This document shows, in pieces, positions 11,246-24,779 of a stretch of DNA of 64,000 bases. Below the pieces are notes generated by a model that had not been told where the DNA came from, did not search any database, and saw only the letters and a program-made list of their open reading frames with translations. This DNA comes from Pithys albifrons albifrons (lineage: Eukaryota; Chordata; Aves; Passeriformes; Thamnophilidae): the NCBI RefSeq assembly GCF_047495875.1, contig NC_092460.1:4839520-4903519 (forward strand), in the 5' to 3' direction. Position 1 is the stretch's first letter. Each line of letters opens with the position of its first letter. A program made the translations under genes and the position numbers.

Positions 11246-14049
11246 TGCTTTATAGCTGGGCTATTATTCTTTTGGAAAGTATGAAGCATTTTGTCATTGG
11301 GCAAATATACGTTTTATTGGCAGCGTCGAGAGCCATAATCCAAAGCGTTACATTAATGCTTTCAAAAATATTTTATTTGGTAAATCCATAGCTGATCCAT
11401 ATGCCTTTTAATAGACTCTTCCACTGGGGACATTTTTAATGAGAGATTGTGCTGGCTAGGTCCAGTGTCAGGTACTAAAAGAAGTGCTTTGTTGTGCAGA
11501 TGTCTTAAGAATAGCTCCAGAGGATGAAATATGACTGTGTTGACCTTTCAGCTGTGAGCTTATTTGTCAGGATTCAAATAAGTTGAAAGGATCAAACCAA
11601 ACAGTTTCCGTAGTCAGACTGGGAATTGTGTTGCAGAGGTCAACAGTGAAGGCCACATCGTGGATTCCATAACATAGCCAATTGTTGGTACGTATTAAAG
11701 TACTGGAGCAGCTCCTGCAGTCAGAGACACAATTAAAATTCTAATTTATTAATGTATACAGAGAGCTGGCCCAGCCTGTCACTCACTGATTCAAATGACT
11801 GCCCAGTCTTTTTTTTTTTTTCCCCCTTCTCACTCCTGGTGCTATTGCAGTCTGAAATGTACTGGAAGTCCTCTTGGGTGTAACACCCCCAAGTGCAACC
11901 CTGTAATGAAAATCTGTTGCTGATAGTAAGTGGTGCTGCTAGGGGTAGAATTTTTGAGTAAAACAGCACCCACACCAGCACCCACCCCCCTGAATTTGGA
12001 TGGGGCTGTGCTGACAAGGCGATACCTATTGCTGACAGTACATAGAATGAATGTCAGGGGTGGGGGAAATGCACCCCTTTCTTAGAAGTTTGCCTAAATA
12101 ATGAGCAAGTCATCTTTGGGTTTTGCCTAGAAATATAGATGTCTCATTTGGTAGCCACAATGGTTAGCAGTCACCTGGGTTTTTTTGTGACAAACAGGCT
12201 TCATGTACAACAGGAACACCACAGGCATCACTCATCCCTGCTGTGCTTGGTGAGGGCACTGCTGAGCAGCACCCAGCATGAGTGCTGGGGAGCTGTTCGC
12301 ATGGAACAGGGAGGGATGCTGTTCTCCTGCACTGCTGGTTCTCATACTAAAATGCTCCATAGGAGGGGAGACTGGACCTGGGGCTGGAAAAGCTTCCTCT
12401 ATTTTGGGCTCAGCATTGGGATTCTGACAGGCACCTAAACCCCACCACCACAAACAGATGTGGAAAATTTATCTAGTAGACACTGTGTAGCTAATCTGTT
12501 ATCACCTCATGGATTATTTCCTCTATTCCTTCTTTATTCACTGATCAAATAGCCACAGTACTTAAATATATCCCAGCATCCTGTGGCCACGCGGGGACAT
12601 GGTGCCTTCAATAGCGTTTACGTGACAGTGGGTTCTTGCAATCATATTGACCTTGACCTTGGTAACTCTACCTGAAGATCTGCTTTTAGCAAATTGTGAG
12701 ATATTTTGTGTGTAAGAACTTGGACGCAGGAGCAGAGATGTGCTCTGCTGATAGTTCAAAAAACCCAAATCTCCAAATACACGATGACTCACATTTTGAG
12801 CCTATCTCACACTGCCGTGGTTTAGACTTGGCAGTGATCACCATTTTCGCAGCCTGATGACACAAACAAAAGAAAATTGAAAGTTAAGAAATGGTTTAGT
12901 AACCAGCAGTTGGGGAAAGAACATAAAAAATATCAGTCCCACAAAAAATTACTGGAATTGAAAAAAGGCTAAAGTCTGTTTGATAATATATTTGCCATAG
13001 ACATTGGATTTCCTTGAGTCTGTGAAACAAATAATTTAACAGACTAGGTATACTTAGGATTTTGAAAATGTGCACATTTTTCCTGGCCAGGATAAATATA
13101 TCTTTGTATTAATAGAAGTATTGATTAAAATTTGCAGCTTTAATTGCTGATGCTCTTAACGATTATTCATTTTGGTTCTTCAAGCGTTTTAGTTGCTGGC
13201 AAGAGCACACACATTGGAAACAAATCAAGAGACACATTTTTCTCCCAAGAAAGTAAAAGTGCATGTGTGTTTTGGCAATACTAAAAATGCAATTTTTTTA
13301 AAGACATAAATGTTGTGTGTTACATCGAGCAGGAAGTTGGATAGTGGACTGAAAACAGATATGGGACGTCCAAGTCAGTATCTGACAATTGAAACCCATC
13401 ACTTGACTTTTTTTATGTGATTAAATGAGAGTTGTTGTCTGGTTGTTAACCAGTGTGTGTTTGGAGAGAAGAAATAATGAAATTACTAGGGTGGAAATTT
13501 TTGTTTTCAGTTGACAAAACAAAAAAATAAATCTTCCCTTTAAGTCACTGCCAAGAAAAGAATTTGGGTTTGGTTTAAATTCTCAGGGTGAGACTGGGGG
13601 AGGCTGAGAGGACAGAGCTGTCCTCGCCTTTGCACACCACAGCTTTTTAAAGCAGCCTTTTGGCTGGGCCTTTGTAGAACTTAATTTGCATGCTATATTA
13701 TCATAATATTTCTTTCCAGTACCTTGAGAAATAGAAGCTGGTAAGAGGAAAAAAATCACTGTAGCTTGATGTTGGGGGCAGTTATGATTGTTTGTTATGA
13801 AATTAGAAATCATTAGCTTGACAATGTAATAAACACTGAGAGGTGCAGGGGAGAGTTTGCTCTGTTTTGCTTGGGGCACACAAGTCTCAGGTCATCTAGT
13901 CTCAGGTTTTACACCCAGAGTACCATTTTTGCATAGTGGTGATTTTAACAACTGGTAGAGAAATTGTCTCGCCAGATAATTTGGCAGGGGAAGTAAATTT
14001 GTGACTGTATTTATTCTTTTGTATAAGTATCTCCCTGTTTCAGTTTTAA

Positions 14050-14150
14050 ATATGAGAGTTGATCTGAATTTGGCCTCAGTAAAGCCAATGGGAATTTTAC
14101 CACCAACTCTACTTGGGTTGAGATTTCACTTCTGCAGGGTTTAAAGTTTG
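14050..14150. repeat. Ancient MITE-like repeat, copy 2
   Basis: The blocks 'gatctgaatttggcctcag', 'gccaatgggaattttaccac' and 'ttgagatttcacttctgcag' resemble those of copies 1 and 3, with the shared core AATGGGAATTTT. It is strongly diverged and its limits are approximate. Confidence 0.35.
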
Positions 14151-14627
14151 CCTATGAAAATTTCACTTCATCTTTCATTGTTTATTTTTGACTTTGGAAA
14201 TAAAGCAAAGTCAAATTTTGCTGGTTTCTACAAAAGAACCCCATAGGTCTTTTATTTTTCACCCCTAAGCCCAATTATAGGTGTTAGTCAGTTCTTGGAA
14301 TGTGTCTGTGAAGTGCAGACATCACCCACCCCACAAAAAGAACAAAATCTGAGTCAGGTCCTCAAAATTACAAGATCAGCTTGAAAATTTTGATACTAAG
14401 GGGTTTTTTTCAGTGAAACCGGTGGGCCTTTTTTTTGCTGCCCTTTTATATAATTTTAAAGCCTTTAGTATTCCGTTTTCCAGCTTTTTAGACTGAGCAG
14501 AAAGGTGACAAATGCAGTTTTTCTTGAAGGAAATCTATGATTGTCTTATAATGATATATTTTAAAAAAAGAAGCTTCTAGGAAAATACCAATATATTTGG
14601 AGAGCTGGCAGTGTGAGGTACTGCCAG

Positions 14628-14730
14628 CAAACATGATTATTCTCATTTTATAGCAATGTAAACGTCAACAGAGAGATATTAAGTGACTCGGCCAAGGTCA
14701 GGATGCTGCAGACCCTCAGTGGTGTTGAGA
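14628..14730 (+). repeat. Ancient MIR-like SINE fragment
   Basis: The blocks 'attctcattttatag', 'agagatattaagtgactcgg' and 'ccaaggtcaggatg' follow the MIR pattern (ATTTTACAG, GAGGTTAAGTGACTTG, CCAAGGTCACA). The element is short and old. Confidence 0.6.
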
Positions 14731-15419
14731 TGTGCAGCTCCTCTCGGGTATTTGGTGGTTTGGCATTTGCATGTTGGAAAGAAGTCAGTCCTGAGGGGCA
14801 AAGTGGAATCCAGGATGCCTCATTTCCTGTGTCTTGTTAGAGCACCCTGAGTATCATTTTCTCACAGGTTTTCTATGTTGATGTTAAGCATTTAGAGAAG
14901 AGGTTTGTAAAAACAGTGATTTCTGCCCAGGTTAGAGCAGGGCTGTGGAGCTGGCAGTGCCCAAGCCTGAATGTGCCTTACCCACCCTGGGGAAGGGGAA
15001 AACAAATGAAACCTTCCTGACTGGTCAGAAATGTGTAAATTGCTGACAAAATGACACATGTAATTAAGAGTGCTCCTGCCATTTTACCTTGTGGTTTACA
15101 CCTACAGTGTTGAAAAAAGAGAGTGACTCCCACCTCGCTAATTACCATTATCACTGAAATGGTAGGGTTTGAGTCATTAGTTCCATGTGCATTTAATTAG
15201 AGGAAGGCTGAAATTGGATTTAACTTATTACTTTTTCATGGATCACTTTCTTGTCATCACTTCAAATTGGATTGCAGCCCCAGGTAACTAATTATGAGCG
15301 CCACAGGATCAAGAGTGAAAAAAAGGTAATTAGGAATAACACTGTTGGACCCTTGCTGGTAGTCCACTTGTGCTTGGGAAGAAATGAGAGCAGTATTTTG
15401 TAGTATTACAGATTAGGGA

Positions 15420-15800
15420 GTTAAAGGTATGTGCTGCTGCCAGGAATGATGGGAGACTGCCCCCTCCTATAGTGGTTTATATGATGTACAGCTGGGTTGA
15501 GGATGTTATAGCGACATGGTTCCACAATCAGCTCCTTAATACCAAGATTAAACTTGTAAAAGCAACAGATCGGTTGTAGGCATGAGGCATCTCTACAACC
15601 AGGGAACCAGGGGTCGGTCCGTGTGTGATTGCACCGGCGCTGCCGAGGCGCTCCTGTGGTACCGGGCGGTGTAAGTACAGCGAGCTGGAATTGATAACAA
15701 ATTAATGAACATATTAATGATCCAAAAAGATCGTTCATATCCGTCAGGGAGATGTATCAATCAGGAGAACAACGGTGAGGTTGATGATGTGTATGTCGGG
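15420..15800. other. CpG-rich, conserved-looking intronic segment (possible exapted element)
   Basis: About nine CpG dinucleotides fall within 15614-15682 although the surroundings are AT-rich and CpG-poor. The segment also has an acceptor-like tract ending TATAG at 15472 and a GTAAGT donor-like site at 15671. An exon between them (198 nt) would have stops in all three + frames, so it would be non-coding or a poison exon. The minus strand is open for 105 codons (15421-15738) with no recognised domain. It may be a conserved non-coding element or an old transposon relic. Confidence 0.3.
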
Positions 15801-16869
15801 GCTTGAGCTCGTGTCACTGCTGTGATAAAATCAGGAGATCGGGACGGTGCTTCTCCTTTCTTTGCTGGAGAGGTTTCTTTTTGTTTTGCTCTTTGTGGGC
15901 AATGTTTGCTTCGTTGGTTTGTCGCTCTTTTTCTTCTTTTTTATTTTTTGATCTTGGAGATATGATTGCCAAGTTCTGCTTTCTTCAGAAAATACTTTAA
16001 AACAAATTGTTTTATTTCCATGTGCAGAATAGAGTTCAGAACTGCAAGTAATCAATTTTATTGACACAGTCTGGAAAAAAATGTTGATGAGAGTTCAAGG
16101 ATGTGAAAAGATTGAAATTTCAAAGTGCCCAACACTGAGTGTAGGAAAATTTCAGAAGTAGTTTCATTAAGCAAAGAAATCTATTGTGTGAGGATCCATA
16201 AGAGGAAAATCTGCTTTAGGACCTAATGATATTGCAAAGAGGTTGTGACAGCTGATTTTACCTTTAGAAGAGGAAAAGTTTCCTAATTTCTCCTAGTAGT
16301 GAATCACAGTTCAAAGCATAGCACCATTTCCTTAAGTTGTTTAAAATGACTTTTAATACTCTGTTAATGTAGGCAAATATTTGTGACTCAGTGTTGGGTA
16401 AGTGCTGCTTGCTCATTATTTCCTGGTGCAAAGCAAAGGGTAGGAAATTCTGTGAACAACATGCAGAGATGCTAAAGAGACTTAAGAGTAACAAAATTCA
16501 GTTACAGAAATTAAGTCTTTCTCATTTACTTGACATTACAAAATAAATCTCGAGATTAAAAGGTATTACCTTTAATACAGAAAAAGAGAATCTCCTTTAA
16601 TACATCTCAAATTGATTTACAATTTTTATACATAATATTCATCTGCGGTTGAAAAGGGGGCAACTTGAGGTCGAGTGATGTAGTGTTTCCATTTTTCCAT
16701 ATGAGTCTTACTGTGTGTGATAAAAGCAAACTCCTTTATTTTGTCAGTCTGCAGGAATTTCTGATGAAGTGCAGGGGTCACTTTTCTGTCAATGTGAGTA
16801 GGCAGCATTTTTGAACTACTGTTTTTTTCCCCCTCCTACAAACCGTGGCCCCGATCTGACACACTCGTG

Positions 16870-16884
16870 CACACACACACACAC
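16870..16884. repeat. (CA)n microsatellite
   Basis: A short run of about seven CA units follows 'actcgtg'. It is a simple sequence repeat with no other signal nearby. Confidence 0.9.
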
Positions 16885-19544
16885 TTAGAGTGCTGCAATC
16901 TGCAACTTATTAGTGCGCGGTGCTGGAGCCTGTCCAGTGGTTAGAAAATTTCCTGAAGCCTGGAATAACAGCAGTGGGTGCAAGTGCCATCGAACAGAAG
17001 TGACAATGAGGGGCAGTCCGGCCCGCCTGGCGCAATGCCCGGATTGGAAAACCAGCTGAGATAGTCAAACGCAGGAAGATTGACGCGGTGCATCTGGGAA
17101 ATGCTCAAAAAGTTGGGTTCTTGAAAAAATTACCTTCTGTGATCGTAAGACATCATCTGTTTTCCTACAGAGATTGTTTATAACAGGGTTTTCAAGCACT
17201 TGTCAAATAACCAGGAGTGAAGGAAACAGGCTAAAAATCTCTTACCGTTCAGATGAGTCCTGGTGTAGCTGGAAAAAAACAAACTCTTGTCACACGGATC
17301 TGCAGCTTCCCAAGGCAGAGGGAGCCTGGGAGAGGGAGAAAAGGGAACTATTAGTCAAAAGTGACCTGGCGAGCGTGGGCTGTGGGTTGGGGAAGGTGGT
17401 GTGCTGGGATGATGGGTGCAGAGGTGACATGGCGAGGTGAAGTCATACCTAGGAACTGTTTTGTGTGTTGCTTAGCTTTTGTTACTGAGCTGTGATATCA
17501 TGGGCAAAATATTATAAACATAGCATGGCTATAGCTTGCTTGTGTAACAAAAGATCAGGAACTTTTATTAAGTTTGTTTTCCTTGTCATATTGTAAAAAT
17601 TTATTATGTGTACTGTGTATATTAGAAACAGATTTGGGTAATTCTGTCTAAATGAAGTCATCCCAGCTATTTCCAGACTGTCTGTTTTCGGTTGTGAATA
17701 ATTTTCATACATCAGATGGTTGTCATATTTAGTAGCTCTCTACATTTTAAATAGGACATATCCCATTGTGAACTTTCACGGACTTCAGCCTGCCGCTGGT
17801 TTTCAAGGTTATTTTGTTGCGGGACTATTTTAAAGAGCTGCCCGTGGCAGGGCAGGGAGTGCTGGAGGAGTCCCTGCCTTCCTGCAGCAAAATAACAGGT
17901 TTTTCACAACTGCAGTAGTACTTGTGGCTTTCGGCAGCACGCGCTGGAACAGCCTGCCAGATACCTATTTCAGCTTGTCCCTTTGTGTTCACACTTTGCA
18001 ACAAATATGTTAAAAAAACACTAAAGGCAAAGTACTGTGTATCAAAAATCTCCGATAAAAGAATTCTCTCAAAGAGTACATGCTGCCGCTTTCTTTTTTT
18101 TTCTTTTTACAGAAGTGTGAAAGAAGTTAATGTTTAAATGTTTTAATGTTTTAATTTAAATCATATACACATCTACATAGCAGCTAAGTTACTGTGATTT
18201 TTTTTATTTATTTTTTTTATCCTCAAGGCAAAGTTTCTTTAGTCAGTGTGGGGAAGTGCTGGTGTTCCTCACACACTGACCGAGAGGAGTTTGCACTGGA
18301 GGAATCTGCGACGATAATCACAGAGCACAATTTTGCCTTGAAACTGTCAACTTTGCCAGAAATACTTGAGTTACAGCAATTTGTTTAAAAAGAAAGTTAA
18401 AAAAAAAAAAAAGCAGGAGAGAAAGAGAAAAGGCATTTTGATCTGGCTCTCTGCAGTGTAGGAGAGCAGCTGTTTGCCTCATGTGTTTAAATCTCTAGAG
18501 CTAATATTGAAGTTTCAGGGCAACAAGTGCAACATAACAGAATAAGTAGAAACTAAACCCAGGAAGACAATTGGAAATGCTGCTTGGATGTGGCTTCATA
18601 GCTTGACAGTTTTACAGCTGTGTCGTCAGGTGGCAAAATATTTTGTGATGTGTGCAAAGAAAAGGCTGTTGTGTTGCTGAAATGTTTTTATTTGCCTGAT
18701 AAGTGTAATCTGCCTTTTATAAATTACTAATCTATTTAAGGTGTATCATTTATGGTGCATAATCTCAAGCCATTGAAAGCCTGGAAAATTAAAGTAGACT
18801 GAAGGCACAAGAAAGAAATGTACTTTGTGTCAGGCTGAAGTCCTATGAAGCATGGAGAAGATGAAATAGATTATTAAATAAACTTTGAGAGGAGATGGGA
18901 AAAGCACCGAAATATCTCATTTTGAAAAGAATTAGTTTACTTGATTATATGCAACTGTATCACACTCAGGAAAGTATAAGACAAATGAAAGCAAAACAAA
19001 ATTTAATTGAGCTATTATTTTGCAGACTTTGGCTCCGTTTCAGACAGCCTAATCAAATTGCACTTTGCTCAAATAACTAATGTTAAATGCAGTCTACCAA
19101 CAGATGTTTAAACAGAGACTAATTGGAAAATCTACATCCTGGGTTTAGTGTGTCTAGCTGAAAAAGTTTTGAAATTGCTTGGAAGCGATGTGGGAAGATT
19201 ATGGGAGGACCTCAGCTAGCGATGGATGTTGAAGAGCAGTGCCAGGTCACCAATGCCACCGAGGTCACAGATGCTATAGCTTGGTACCATTTGCCCCTCA
19301 GGAAGTTGTGTGCCATTATATTGTATTATGAGAGTCTTGTTGCAGCTCCATAGCTCGTGCCATGTGCCAGTGCATGGAGTATGAAATGCAGTGGATCACA
19401 CGGACTGAGGGTGTTAAAAGCAGTACATGTGATTGTCAAAGCTTGCTTGGCAGTTCTGTCACTTTGGCATTTTTAAGCAGTTACAGATTTAAGTTATTAA
19501 CTTGTGTAGTATATCTCAATGCTAAGCCTTTTGCGATGCATCTA

Positions 19545-19690
19545 TGCAACCATCCCTGGAAGTGTCCAAGGCCAAGTTGGACTTGGAGCAATGTGGGGTA
19601 GTGGAAGGTGTCCCTGCCCATGGCAAGGGGCTTGAAATGAGATGAGCTTTAGGGTCGCTCCCAACCTAAACCATTCCATCATTCTGTGTT
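19545..19690 (+). mobile_element. CR1 LINE 3' end (sense orientation)
   Basis: The segment contains 'atccctggaagtgtccaagg', 'ccaagttggacttggagca', 'ggaaggtgtccctgcccatg', 'cttgaaatgagatgagcttt' and 'cccaacctaaaccattcc', ending in a decayed ATTCTGTG. This is the standard CR1 3' terminal region in sense orientation, 5'-truncated to about 145 bp. It is the clearest transposable element in the window and strongly supports avian or reptilian origin. Confidence 0.92.
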
Positions 19691-22600
19691 TGGTTTCATG
19701 CATTTTTCTGCTCTTCATAACCTTGGGCCATGGAGTTACTCGTGGTTTGTGTCTTGGACCTTGAGAGGGGTCAGTTAGTGTTGTGCAGATGCAGTGTACA
19801 TTTCCATATTTGCTGTGGAAAATTTTCATCCAAAGGACTTTGTTGTCTTAGGGAAGTGTGTTGTACATTCAGACAACTTTTGCAATAAACTGGGGCTTTT
19901 TATTGGTGCAGTCACGAAAAAGTCAAAAATTAGAAACAATAGTGAAAAATTACCCATCTTCCACTGGGAGGGGAAAAAAACCATCAAACCCCAGATCTTT
20001 AGCTCTGTTAAACATCCAAAGCAGAGCTGTTGGGAGATGCCAACCACCAGCCTAGCCCATCAGTTCATGGCCATGGTGTGAATTTCATCATTTTAATCCT
20101 GTTGGTTTTGCTTACAAGAATAGATGCATAAAGACATGATCGTTGATGGTTGGTTACTGCTGTCACTGGCCACTTTCTTATGTTGATGAATCTTCCCTGT
20201 CCATCACAACATGAGCTCCTTTTGGGCCAAGGCCTAAACTGGGTTGTAACCCATGCCTCCATCTCATACGACCTTCTTCAAGGGGTAGTTACTCTGAGAT
20301 AAGAATGAGATGCAATGTGATGAGTGATCTATGAAGTGTATTTAGAGAGGCCTTTCTGGCTCTTAGAGAGGTTTATCCACTGTTGTCTCAAGGCAGTGGC
20401 TCCTTAAGTTAGTGCTGGAGTTATGGGGGCTTAATAGCCAGTATGTAATGGGGAGTAGTCAATCTGTAAGAAAAATAATCATGCACACATAAATACATAT
20501 ATATTTCCAATTTTACCAGTTGGAACCCTAGAAAAAGCAGATTATATTTTATGGCTTGTAAACATCAGGGCAGATATTTTGGGAGAACTGCAGACAGCTG
20601 TAATTTTGTGAATGTGCACAAATTACTTGGAAAACAAATATTCCTCTGCCTACACAGCTGTATTCACAACCGTGGACCAGAATGCCTTTTGCATGATGCT
20701 CACGCCTGGTTCTATGGAATATAATAATGCTCAAATGAAGAAAATGTGATTTAAAAGTGAAGTCAGAATTAATACTTGCTGTGAAAACCTGTATTACTAG
20801 CTGAGGTGTTGGCATAGGAGTAGATAAACCACTTCAGGAAAAATGGGAACTAACCAGGGCGTTTATTTATCCTCAGATCAAGAGCTGAATGCTCAAACTT
20901 CTGTAGAAGAAATGACTGTGCCTGTATCTTCCAGAGTTGCCTCATGCTGCCTGTGCTATCCTGCAGGGTAAACAATGAGTTGGATTTGATGGTTAGAGTT
21001 CTGCAGGACTGCAGTGGGTCACCCGTGGGGAGGAGGAGTGTGGGGAGGAGGTGGGGGCTCCCCTGGCTTCACCGTGGCTATGAGTCAGTGTCTTGCCTGG
21101 CCCTTTTCTGCCCAGTTGCCTTGCACCCAGGTGGATTTGCAGAACACAACTGAGCTGTCGTTCACATTGTTTATTTGCACCCTGCCTGTTCCTTCTGTTT
21201 GTCCTTTCCCTGTGTGATAAGGAGTTCCTACAGAAAAGTATGAATAACAGGAGAGGAGGCAAAGAAAATCCCCAAAAGTAAAAACAAGGCCAAGGAAGAA
21301 GGAGTAAAGCACAAGTTGGCAAGAGGCAAAGGCCTGGCATTCATTTTACTTTTAACTTTGGTGTTTATTCAAAGGCTGTGGATACAGGTTAACTTCCTTG
21401 GCTCAATATTTATTGCTGTGTTACTTGTCTTAAACTGGAACAATGAGCGCTTTGTTGATTGGGTTCAGAGATTGTCCCATTTTATTCCGTCTCCTGCATC
21501 CCTGTCTCTATCTGCAGGTTTTAAGCAGTTTATTTTAATTTCAGATTTCTCACCCTCCATTGTGGATTGCTGCTGTGCCACCGGCAGCAACACTTGAGGG
21601 ACTATTGTTCATCTTTTCAAAGTGGTGGGAGCACACAGCAAAGCCATTAGCTCCTGTGAAACCTGACCTTCCTTGATGATATCACACTTTGCAGATTCAG
21701 AGCAGGATAAACATTTTAAAGAAGAGGGGAAATATCAGATGAGTTATTTTTTCATCAGAAAAAGTTGTAGAAATATTCTGCGCAAGAATTAAAAAGTAAG
21801 AGGAAAAAAGCCATAATGGCATGAGTTACCTTTCCACTTTGACAGCCATCAAAGATGTGTCCAGATCAATTAATAGGAGAGGGAGTATCTCCTTGCCATT
21901 ACCCACACTGACCCTTGGGCAGACAGTGGAGCAGAAAATCAGTGCAGTCACAGTGCAGTGAATGATGACTGTACTGATTTTGTCCTAATTTAACAGTGGC
22001 AGTGATTTCAGTGCTATTAGAAATGGGCACATCCTGGACAGTTTCTCAGGCTGCAGTGTGTTTGGAAAGTGCCCCCAAGGTATTGGGGTTTTCTCTCTGG
22101 AATAGAAGCATTAACATCATGCAGTTCAGATATTTTTAAATTCCGTTGTCAGCAACTGGCACTAAAAGGGAAGGTATGGTTACTGTATGTATCCCTGTTA
22201 TTTTTTGCTTGGAAAGTGTGCTCATTTTGAGTCCTTCACTCAGCTGTGTCTACCCAGAGGAAAAACAAACCAATTTCTTCTGGGAGAGCCCAGCAATGGA
22301 CACATCAGAGCAGCAAGGCCAGCTGCAAAACTGTGGTGGTGGTTTGTTGCTAATTCTGCAGGAGAAGAGGGGACCACCCTGTCTTAAAAAAAAGTGGAAG
22401 AAAAACAAAACAAAAATAATTTTAAAAGCCACTTTCGGTTTGTAACTTTGATTTTGCTGAAAAACAAAAAGGACAAACTAAAAAAAAACAAAGGCAGCAA
22501 ACAGCCTTACTCCTTGCCCAGAATGTTGTAATTATTACGGGGGCAGTTTTTCCATTCCTAGTTGTTTTTGCCTTGCACCTGTAGGAAGCCCATTCCTTTG

Positions 22601-24779
22601 CTTCTGTGCTTCACCACCGCAGTACTTTTATTTGAAAACAGGGAAATTCAATTTCCTAACCCGCCTCTTGAGTCAGGGCAGTTACGGCGATAGAAGAGGC
22701 AAAGACAGTTCGTGTGTGAACAGTTTAGGATGGAGCTGTTCAGGGCCATGCTGAGGTGCGGGAGAGGGAAGATAATTGTAATTTTCTTGTGGGGATCTGA
22801 TTGACAGCTTATTGTCTGCAGGCAGTGAGTGGAGAATAGGAAATGAGTTAAGTGTAGAGGATCTGGCAGGCTGCGGGCGCTGCTGATGGTGGCTGCTGCA
22901 CCCAGACAAGCACCCCAGAGCAACCCATGGCACCCTCCTTCCAAGGCACCCCAAAGGGGCACCCCTCTCTTAGTTCAAAATGTGTGTGAGATGAGGCTGT
23001 GTCTTGTTTCTGCTGCTGGGTCATCTGGGGGGCCTGGGGTGGTCTCAGCCCCTGTGTTGGGGTGACCCTGATCAGTGTGTTACTGTGATGGGTTGCTGAC
23101 CCGTTAATGTGAGGGGATAGCAGGGACATCCCACGGCACTGTTCCATAAGCAGAACAAGAAAAGGAAACATCTACCCCGCTTAGTAAATTTGGCAACACA
23201 AGGTCTCTTTGGTAGTTTTACAGCATCATAATATCTGAGGCCAGTTACATGTGTTTTAAAGTTTTTATTATCCCACTTTTTTCCCTGGAGTGACACATGC
23301 CCTCAGGTCCACCAGCCCATGAGAAGGCCCCAGTGCGCACTAAAATATTACAGAACTGCACGTGCTGAAGTTAGAAATACCAAAACCAAATACTGCATCC
23401 CCAAAATCTCACTGTCTGTATTTTTTTTATCTCCTTGCATATGCATTTAAGAAAAAAAAAAAGAAAAATCCCAGCTTTGCATTGTTAGTGTAGGCTTCTG
23501 AGCCAGACTGTACTACAGAGCACACTGATGTGTCTTCCCCTGAGGTATGGAAAGATCTATGTGTGCTAAGCAGGTGTTTTCGTTTGTTTAATTGGAGCTG
23601 AGTTTAGCACAATATTACAGATAAATGAATTACACATGTTCAGTAATTCATAGAAAGTGAGCGTTGTTTTGCTTAGACACTTGTCTTCGCATCCAGGTTT
23701 GCAGAGATAGTGAGCTGGCAAACGAGCACTGAGGTCTTCTAAAATCCAAAGAACTTCGTGTGCATGAGCACAGCCTGAGTTCTGTTTGCTAAAACAGCAA
23801 TAATTATTTCACCTTTGTCTAAATTGTAACATTTTAAATTTAAATAGTATCCTGTTTTGACAAACTAGAAAACCACAGGTCTGAAAAAGAAGCACACAGG
23901 GCCTGTGTCAGTAGTTGGTGGCATCTCAGGGCAGGAAGCTTTGGGGTGACACACGCTGGTTGTGACGACACCAGGGATGGAGAGACCCAGGAACACCCAG
24001 AGGGCTCCAGGGCTTCTCTGACATTCTGTGCCTAGAGTAGTGACATGCACATTGCTTGGCAAGATGATGGCTGGTTTGCTTCTACCCGTGGGGTTTTTTG
24101 CTTATTATTAGTTCTTTTTTCCATCTCTCTTTTTGCTGGGTTTCCCAGGCTCAAGCTGCCACCCCCTTTGCAGAGGCACTGTAGGACACAAGTACTCCCA
24201 GCCCTTGTCACCACTGACCGGTCTCTCAGCAGTGGGACAGGATCCCTGGATCCCAGGAAGGCCTCCCAGCCAGGAGTAGAATGGAAGGTGTGTAGCTGGC
24301 CCTGCTCTCTTAGGAGTGCTTAGTGAGAGCCACAGGCAGCTTGGAGGTGCTGCCTTTCAAAGGACGAGCATAACCGGTCGCTTTTTACAGCTTCCCTCAT
24401 GGTTTTGAGCAGTCCCAGCCCCTGGCCGGCTTCCAAATGGATAATTCAACTTACCCGAATTTCCTCTGCAGATTAAATTGTAAACTCTTCTCTGCTGTGC
24501 AGCGTTAAACAGCTGTCACGTGCAGCTCCAGAGCCCGTGGAGCTGGAGGCACAGCAAGGAAGGGTTGTATCAGAACTTGTGCTGAACTTCAGGGAAGGTA
24601 CTGTTTGTGCCTTTTCAGTTCGTGCAGTACTTGGGAGCAAGCTTTTGGATTAAAGGTGTGGTTGGAACCTGAGTATTGTGAGCTGGCAGTGTCAGCACTT
24701 GAGACTGAGGGTGAGAAGTGACTTATTCACAGACATCCTCAGTCATGGACATTCTAACCCTCAATGATTTAAAGAAATC

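Noticed and set aside
15473..15670. Cryptic coding exon between TATAG and GTAAGT signals
   Set aside because: All three + frames contain stop codons. It can only be non-coding or a poison exon, and no expression evidence is available.
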